This document shows, one piece after another, positions 1 to 4,807 of a stretch of 6,873 nucleotides of DNA (position 1 is its first letter; each line of letters opens with the position of its first letter). The notes beneath the pieces are model-generated. The model was given only the letters and a program-made list of their open reading frames with translations. It searched no databases and was not told where the DNA came from. The translations under genes and the position numbers were made by a program. Origin of the DNA: Acidobacteriota bacterium (GTDB lineage Bacteria > Actinomycetota > Acidimicrobiia > Acidimicrobiales > UBA8190); assembly GCA_028872975.1 (NCBI GenBank), contig JAGWNV010000141.1, forward strand, positions 1 through 6,873, in the 5' to 3' direction.

Positions 1-6
1 CCTCGG

Positions 7-81
7 GGTCCTGTGGTGCAGTTTGGAGTGCACGCCGGCCTGTCAAGCCGGAGGTCGCGGGTTCAAATCCCGTCAGGACCG
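7..81 (+). tRNA. tRNA-Asp (anticodon GTC)
   Basis: This gene supplies the aspartate tRNA. It folds into a full cloverleaf. The acceptor stem 7-13 pairs perfectly with 74-80 and is followed by discriminator G81, the base expected for tRNA-Asp. The D stem is 16-19 with 30-33. The anticodon stem is 35-39 with 47-51, enclosing a 7-base loop with GTC at 42-44. The T stem is 57-61 with 69-73 (one G-T pair), enclosing the canonical loop TTCAAAT at 62-68. The CCA end is not encoded and must be added by the CCA-adding enzyme. The promoter must lie upstream of the window, as only six bases precede the gene. Confidence 0.97.
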
Positions 82-85
82 CTCA

Positions 86-102
86 CCCGGATAGCCTCCG
101 GG
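86..102 (+). other. Hairpin in the spacer between the two tRNA genes
   Basis: A perfect 6-bp inverted repeat (CCCGGA at 86-91, TCCGGG at 97-102) encloses a 5-base loop and fills most of the 25-base spacer between the tRNAs. No T-run follows, so it does not look like an intrinsic terminator. In a tRNA-Asp/tRNA-Phe precursor it would form a small stem-loop between the two cloverleaves and could mark or aid processing. The structure is seen; the role is inferred. Confidence 0.5.
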
Positions 103-106
103 ACAC

Positions 107-179
107 GGTCGGGTAGCTCAGTTGGCAGAGCGCGCGCCTGAAAAGCGTGAGGTCACCGGATCGACGCCGGTCCCGACCA
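107..179 (+). tRNA. tRNA-Phe (anticodon GAA)
   Basis: This gene supplies the phenylalanine tRNA. The acceptor stem 107-113 pairs with 172-178, with discriminator A179. The D stem is 116-119 with 128-131. The anticodon stem is 133-137 with 145-149 (one G-T pair) and the loop 138-144 carries GAA at 140-142. The T stem is 155-159 with 167-171. The T loop at 160-166 reads ATCGACG, so position 54 is A instead of the usual T, while T55, C56 and A58 are kept. CCA is not encoded. The typA start codon lies 21 bases downstream, which leaves almost no room for an independent promoter and suggests a tRNA-Asp/tRNA-Phe/typA transcript. Confidence 0.96.
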
Positions 180-181
180 CT

Positions 182-188
182 GGAAGGA
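182..188 (+). promoter_or_regulatory. Ribosome binding site of typA
   Basis: The purine stretch GGAAGGA lies 12 bases upstream of the ATG at 201. It starts three bases after the tRNA-Phe discriminator, so the site becomes free once the tRNA is cut from a joint transcript. The spacing is slightly long but the match is good, and it supports the ATG at 201 as the start. Confidence 0.6.
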
Positions 189-200
189 CGCTGAGCACGC

Positions 201-2042
201 ATGGACCACCGTCATGATCTCCGAAATGTGGCGATCGTGGCGCACGTCGACCACGGCAAGACGACGCTTGTCGACGCCATGCTCCGGCAGACCGGCACCT
301 TCAGGGTGAACCAGGAGGTGGCCGACCGGGTGCTCGACTCCGGCGATCTCGAGCGCGAGAAGGGCATCACCATCCTCGCCAAGCACATCGCCGTGCACTA
401 CGGCGAGACGAAGATCACCATCGTCGACACGCCCGGGCACGCCGACTTCGGCGGCGAGGTCGAGCGGGCGTTGGCCATGGTCGACGGGGTGCTCCTGCTC
501 GTCGACGCATCGGAGGGCCCCCTCCCGCAGACCCGGTTCGTCCTGCGCAAGACGCTCGAGTCCCGGCTGCCGGTGGTCGTGGTGATCAACAAGGTGGACC
601 GGCCCGACGCCCGGGTCGCGGAGGTCGTCCACGAGGTGGAGGAGCTCTTCTTGGACCTCGACGCCGACGAGGACCAGATCGGCTTCCCGGTGCTCTACGC
701 GAGTGGTCGGCGCGGGTGGGCCTCCACCGAGAAGGACACCGAGGCAAGCGACCTGACGGCGCTCTTCGACACCATCGTCCGGTGCGTCCCGCCGCCGGCC
801 TACGAGCCCGGTCACCCTCTCCAGGTGCTGGTCACCAACCTCGGCGCCTCGCCCTACGTCGGTCGCCTCGCCATCTGCAGGGTCCACCACGGCACCCTGC
901 GCCGGGGCGACCTCGTCGCCCTGTGCCGTCTCGACGGCTCGGTCGAGCGCGGGAAGGTCACCGAGCTCTACGCCTCCGAGGGTCTGGAGCAGGTCGAGGT
1001 CGAGGCGGCCGGGCCGGGGGAGATCGTGGGCGTCGCCGGCTTCGCCTCGGTGACCATCGGCGAGACCTTCGCCGACCCCGAGGAGCCGCGCCCGCTCCCG
1101 CCCATCCTGGTTGACGAGCCCAGCCTGTCGATGACGATCGGCATCAACACCTCGCCGTTGGCCGGTTCGGACGGGACGAAGTTGACGGCCCGGCTGGTGA
1201 AGGGCCGGCTCGACGCCGAGCTCGTGGGCAACGTCTCGCTGCGGGTGCTGGGGACCGAACGTCCGGACACCTGGGAGGTCCAGGGCCGGGGCGAGCTGCA
1301 GCTGGCCGTGCTCATCGAGACGATGCGTCGTGAGGGCTTCGAGCTGACCGTGGGCAAGCCCCAGGTCGTCACCCGGGTGATCGACGGGAAGGTCCACGAG
1401 CCCATGGAGCGCCTGGCCGTCGACGTGCCCGAGGAGTACCTGGGGACCGTGACGCAGCTCCTCGCCCTCCGGCTGGGCCTGTTGCGGGAGCTCGTGAACC
1501 ACGGGACGGGGTGGGTGCGGATGGACTACCGCATCCCGGCCCGAGGGCTCGTGGGTTTCCGCACCGAGTTCCTCGTCGCCACCCGGGGTACCGGGGTCCT
1601 CCATCACGTGTTCGACGGGTGGGACCCGGCTCATGGCGCGCTGCGGGTGCGGCGCAACGGGTCGATGGTGGCCGACCGCCGGGGCGCCACCACGACCTAT
1701 GCGCTCATGTCCCTCGAGGACCGCGGCACCCTCTTCGTCGGACCGGGGGTCGACGTGTACGAGGGCATGGTGGTGGGCGAGAACGCCCGGGCCGACGAGA
1801 TGGACGTCAACCCGACCAAGGAGCGCAAGCTCACGAACTACCGTTCCTCGACGGCGGAGGAGCTCGTGCGGCTCACCCCGCACCTGCAGATGTCGCTCGA
1901 GCAGTCCCTCGAGTTCATCGGCGAGGACGAATGCGTCGAGGTGACCCCGAACGCCGTCCGTCTCAGGAAGGTGGTCCTCGATCAGATGACGCGATCCCGC
2001 CAGCGCGGGGCGAACCGGCGGGCTTCCTCCTCTCCTGGTTGA
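201..2042 (+). CDS. typA: Translational GTPase TypA/BipA
   Basis: This is a ribosome-binding GTPase of the EF-G/LepA superfamily (613 aa, normal for the family). It is known to help large-subunit assembly and translation under cold and other stress in the cytoplasm. The N-terminal G domain shows AHVDHGKT (G1, 14-21), EREKGITI (G2, 51-58), DTPGH (G3, 76-80), NKVD (G4, 130-133) and SG (G5, 168-169). The EF-G-like domains follow, with GRGELQL at 362-368. Family hallmarks come next: EEYLGTVTQLLALR from 411, the NHGTGWVRM to GFRTEF stretch at about 433-457, and NPTKERKLTNYR at 537-548, which leads into the TypA-specific C-terminal domain. It starts at an ATG with a Shine-Dalgarno-like GGAAGGA. No key residue is missing and the frame is intact. 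The tRNA genes immediately upstream suggest shared transcription with translation-machinery genes. Confidence 0.97.
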   Translation: MDHRHDLRNVAIVAHVDHGKTTLVDAMLRQTGTFRVNQEVADRVLDSGDLEREKGITILAKHIAVHYGETKITIVDTPGHADFGGEVERALAMVDGVLLLVDASEGPLPQTRFVLRKTLESRLPVVVVINKVDRPDARVAEVVHEVEELFLDLDADEDQIGFPVLYASGRRGWASTEKDTEASDLTALFDTIVRCVPPPAYEPGHPLQVLVTNLGASPYVGRLAICRVHHGTLRRGDLVALCRLDGSVERGKVTELYASEGLEQVEVEAAGPGEIVGVAGFASVTIGETFADPEEPRPLPPILVDEPSLSMTIGINTSPLAGSDGTKLTARLVKGRLDAELVGNVSLRVLGTERPDTWEVQGRGELQLAVLIETMRREGFELTVGKPQVVTRVIDGKVHEPMERLAVDVPEEYLGTVTQLLALRLGLLRELVNHGTGWVRMDYRIPARGLVGFRTEFLVATRGTGVLHHVFDGWDPAHGALRVRRNGSMVADRRGATTTYALMSLEDRGTLFVGPGVDVYEGMVVGENARADEMDVNPTKERKLTNYRSSTAEELVRLTPHLQMSLEQSLEFIGEDECVEVTPNAVRLRKVVLDQMTRSRQRGANRRASSSPG

Positions 2043-2187
2043 GACCGAGGGCGGCCGGTCCCCAGGGAACGGACAGAGGCGGGCCGGGGGCGGCGACGGC
2101 GCCCGGGGCGGCGGCTGGGCCGGTCGGGGGATGTTGCCGGGCACGTCCGCCGACGAGCAGACTGCGCCTGATCAACGGGGGCGATCG
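2043..2187. other. GC-rich intergenic gap between typA and the STAND gene
   Basis: This 145-base gap is extremely rich in G and C, particularly in 2050-2130. I see short, imperfect GC inverted repeats, but no hairpin followed by a T-run that I would call a terminator. I also see no convincing promoter. The gap separates the housekeeping tRNA/typA unit from the two-gene signalling unit, so a promoter for the latter would be expected here or at the end of typA. The part from 2131 on could be coding if the downstream gene starts at the ATG at 2131. Confidence 0.5.
2177..2181 (+). promoter_or_regulatory. Probable ribosome binding site deciding the start of the STAND gene
   Basis: A run of five G lies six bases upstream of the GTG at 2188, a normal spacing. 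The in-frame ATG at 2131 has a G-run directly touching it, which is too close to serve, and the ATG at 2209 has no purine-rich site at the right distance. This is why GTG 2188 is preferred. Experimental support is absent. Confidence 0.45.
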
Positions 2188-4785
2188 GTGACCAGCAGCT
2201 CGGGCCAGATGGACATCCGCACTCCGGACCAGCGGCTCCGTGTGTTCGTCAGCTCCACGATGGGCGAGCTGGCCTCCGAGAGGCAGGCCGTGTCGCGGGC
2301 CGTCGCCGCGCTGCGGATGACGCCGGTGCTCTTTGAGCTCGGGGCGCGCCCGCACCCGCCACAGGACGTCTACCGGGCCTACCTCGAGCAGAGTGACATC
2401 TTCATCGGGCTGTACTGGCAGCGCTACGGGTGGATCGGTCCCGGAATGGCGATCTCGGGCCTGGAGGACGAGTTCGACCTCTCGGCCGGGTTGCCGCGGC
2501 TGCTCTACATCAAGGCGCCCGCCCCCGATCGCGAGCCACGACTCACGGCGCTGCTCGATCGGATCAGGGAGGAGGCGGCGTCCTCCTACCGCACCTTTGC
2601 CACGCCGGCCGAGCTGGGCAGGCTCGTGCGCGACGACCTGGCCACCCTCCTGAGCGAGCGGTTCGCCAGCACCCGAGATGTGGCCCCGACGACGGCACCC
2701 CCGGGACCGGCGGTCCCCCACCGGCAACGGCTGCTCCCGGTGGGGGCCACCTCGCTCGTCGGGAGGGACTCGGACGTCCGCGACGTGGCCGAGCTCCTCG
2801 ATCAGGCGGGGACGCGGCTGGTGACGCTGACCGGGCCGGGGGGCGTCGGGAAGACCCGGTTGGCGATGGCGGTGGCCGAACGCCTGGCCGACCGGTACGG
2901 CGAGGACATGGCGTTCGTGGCGCTCGCTCCCGTGAGCGATCCGGCCCTGGTCCTCGAAGCCATCGCCCGGTCGGTGGGCGCCGACCTCGGCGGGGCCGAG
3001 GCACCCCTCGAGGTCCTGGCCGAAGGGTTCGGCGACGACCGGGTGCTGCTGATCCTGGACAACTTCGAGCACGTGGTGGGTGCCGCCACCGACGTCGGCG
3101 AGCTGCTGTCCCGATGCCCCGGCATCGTGGTCCTCGCCACCAGCCGCACCGCCTTGGACCTCGCCGCCGAGCGCGAGTATCCCGTGTCGCCGCTGCCCGT
3201 CCCCGGCGATGCCGGCACGTCCGGGTGCGACGACGTGGCCGGGTCACCGGCGGCGGCCTTGTTCGTCGACCGGGCGCGCTCGGTGCGCCCCGGCTTCGCC
3301 TTGAGCCCGGACAACGCGGCGGCGGTGGCGGAGATCTGCCGCCGCCTGGAAGGCCTCCCGCTGGCCATCGAACTGGCCGCGGCCCGGACCCGGCTCCTCG
3401 ACCCCCAGGACCTGCTGGAGCGCCTCGCCGCCTCGTTGGACGCCCTGGGGGCGGGAGCGGTGGACCTTCCCGAACGGCAGCGGACGCTGCGGGCGACGGT
3501 GGGATGGAGCGTGGGGCTGCTCGACGACCACGAGCGGTCGCTGCTGGAGACGGTGGCGGTGTTCGTCGACGGCTGGACCGTCACCGCCGCCGCACAGGTG
3601 GCGGCGTTGGACGAGGACCGGGCCTTCGCCCTCTCCGAGGCGCTCGTCAGGCACAGTCTCGTTCAGCTCGACGCCGGTGCTCCCGGCCCGCGCTGCTCGA
3701 TGCTGGGGACGGTGCGTGCCTTCGTGGCCGAGCGGCTGGCGTCGCGACCTGACGTCGAGGAGGTCCGGCGCCGGCACGCCGAGTACTACCGGGCGCTGGT
3801 GGAGCGGGCCGACCGCCCACTGCGGGGCGGCACCGGCCAGGGCACGTGGCTGGAGGTGCTGCAAGGCGAGGCCCGGAACGTGGCCGACGCCGTGCGATGG
3901 CACGTGGAGCACGAACCGGCCCAGCTTCCCCATCTGTTCCGGATCTTGTGGCCGTTCTGGCACCTGCGGGACCGCCAGGCCGAGGCCCGGCCGTGGGTGG
4001 AGGCGCTCGAGCCCCTCGCCGGCTCGCTCGGCGTCCGCACCCGTGCCGAGCTCGAGTGGACGGACCTCGTGACCGCGTGCGAGATCGGCGACGACACCGG
4101 GGCCATGGCGGCGCGCCGGCGGCTCACGCCGCTGCTCGAGGAGGTGGAGGACCCGCTGCTGGCTGCCCTGTGCCAGATGGGGCTGGCGTGGAGCTCGCCG
4201 ATCGTCGGGGACTTCGACGGCGCCCGGCGAGAGGTGGAGCTCTGCCTGCGACACCTCCGAGGCCTGGACGAGCCGTTCTGGACCGCCCTTGCCGAGTACA
4301 CGGCCGCTGCGCTGGAGATGGCGGCGGGCCGTCTCGACCTGGCGGAGGCGCACCTCCACGAGATGCGCCTCCTGGCCGAGCGGTTCGACTTCGACTGGCT
4401 CAACGCCGGGTACCGCATGCAGATGTGCGCCCAGGCCATCGCCCACGGTCGCCTGGAGGAGGCCCGGGAGCAGCTGGACGAGGCGCTCGAGATGAGCGAG
4501 GCCCTCCGCACCACCCGGTACATGACGGTCTGCCTGGCCGCCTATGCCCAGTTGGCGTCCGCCACGGGCGCCTTCGAGCAGGCGGCGGTGCTGGCCGGCG
4601 CCGCCGAGGGCTTCCGGCGCCGGGCGGGCATGAGCACGTGGCCCGTGCACCGGCGCGGGGAGGCCGAGCTCGTCGACCAGGTCCGCCACGCGCTGGGCGA
4701 CCGTCGATTCGAGACCGTCTTCGCCGAGGGCACCAAGCTCAGCCAGCGGGAGGCCGTCGCCGCCGTGCGGGGCTTCACCCGGTGA
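2188..4785 (+). CDS. STAND-family signalling ATPase with N-terminal DUF4062 domain and helical-repeat C-terminus
   Basis: This is a large intracellular switch protein of about 865 aa, numbered here from GTG 2188; ATG 2131 would add 19 residues. Residues 16-105 form a DUF4062 domain, recognised by RVFVSSTMGELASERQAV and the later SDIFIGLYWQRYGW; it is an alpha/beta domain often found at the N-terminus of STAND proteins. After a proline-rich linker comes an AAA/NB-ARC-like ATPase of the kind in AfsR/LuxR-type predicted ATPases: Walker A GPGGVGKT 216-223, Walker B VLLILDNFEHV with D291, a sensor-like TSR ending at R320, and GLPLAIEL 389-396. A winged-helix region follows from about 430 to 530, then TPR-like helical repeats to the end. 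No DNA-binding, cyclase, protease or nuclease domain is visible. There are no membrane segments or signal peptide. Family knowledge suggests ligand- or partner-triggered, ATP-dependent activation; the trigger is unknown. The next gene starts 22 bases later on the same strand, suggesting an operon. Confidence 0.9.
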   Translation: MTSSSGQMDIRTPDQRLRVFVSSTMGELASERQAVSRAVAALRMTPVLFELGARPHPPQDVYRAYLEQSDIFIGLYWQRYGWIGPGMAISGLEDEFDLSAGLPRLLYIKAPAPDREPRLTALLDRIREEAASSYRTFATPAELGRLVRDDLATLLSERFASTRDVAPTTAPPGPAVPHRQRLLPVGATSLVGRDSDVRDVAELLDQAGTRLVTLTGPGGVGKTRLAMAVAERLADRYGEDMAFVALAPVSDPALVLEAIARSVGADLGGAEAPLEVLAEGFGDDRVLLILDNFEHVVGAATDVGELLSRCPGIVVLATSRTALDLAAEREYPVSPLPVPGDAGTSGCDDVAGSPAAALFVDRARSVRPGFALSPDNAAAVAEICRRLEGLPLAIELAAARTRLLDPQDLLERLAASLDALGAGAVDLPERQRTLRATVGWSVGLLDDHERSLLETVAVFVDGWTVTAAAQVAALDEDRAFALSEALVRHSLVQLDAGAPGPRCSMLGTVRAFVAERLASRPDVEEVRRRHAEYYRALVERADRPLRGGTGQGTWLEVLQGEARNVADAVRWHVEHEPAQLPHLFRILWPFWHLRDRQAEARPWVEALEPLAGSLGVRTRAELEWTDLVTACEIGDDTGAMAARRRLTPLLEEVEDPLLAALCQMGLAWSSPIVGDFDGARREVELCLRHLRGLDEPFWTALAEYTAAALEMAAGRLDLAEAHLHEMRLLAERFDFDWLNAGYRMQMCAQAIAHGRLEEAREQLDEALEMSEALRTTRYMTVCLAAYAQLASATGAFEQAAVLAGAAEGFRRRAGMSTWPVHRRGEAELVDQVRHALGDRRFETVFAEGTKLSQREAVAAVRGFTR

Positions 4786-4807
4786 GACGTCCACGCCGGT
4801 CGATCGC

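Noticed and set aside
2069..2130. Possible terminator after typA
   Set aside because: GC-rich segments can form short imperfect stems, for instance GGGCG with CGCCC, but none is long or followed by a T-run.
2131..2133. ATG at 2131 as the start of the STAND gene
   Set aside because: The G-run touches the ATG directly with no spacer, and the extra 19 residues are low-complexity and precede the DUF4062 domain. GTG 2188 has better spacing. The longer form cannot be excluded.
153..2144. Antisense open frame of 663 codons across typA
   Set aside because: It is the complement of a clear typA gene. Its translation is low-complexity (rich in H, R, G, P, D, V), with no recognisable motif, and it runs through the tRNA-Phe 3' end. 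Long antisense frames are common in high-GC DNA.
2134..2163. Possible promoter (TTGCCG, 18 bases, CAGACT) before the STAND gene
   Set aside because: The -10 part matches the consensus at only three of six positions. Such matches are expected by chance and actinobacterial promoters are poorly predicted by eye.
1963..3072. Antisense open frame of 369 codons spanning the typA-STAND gap
   Set aside because: It covers the DUF4062 and Walker A coding region on the opposite strand, and its translation shows no motif. It is explained as a GC-driven shadow.
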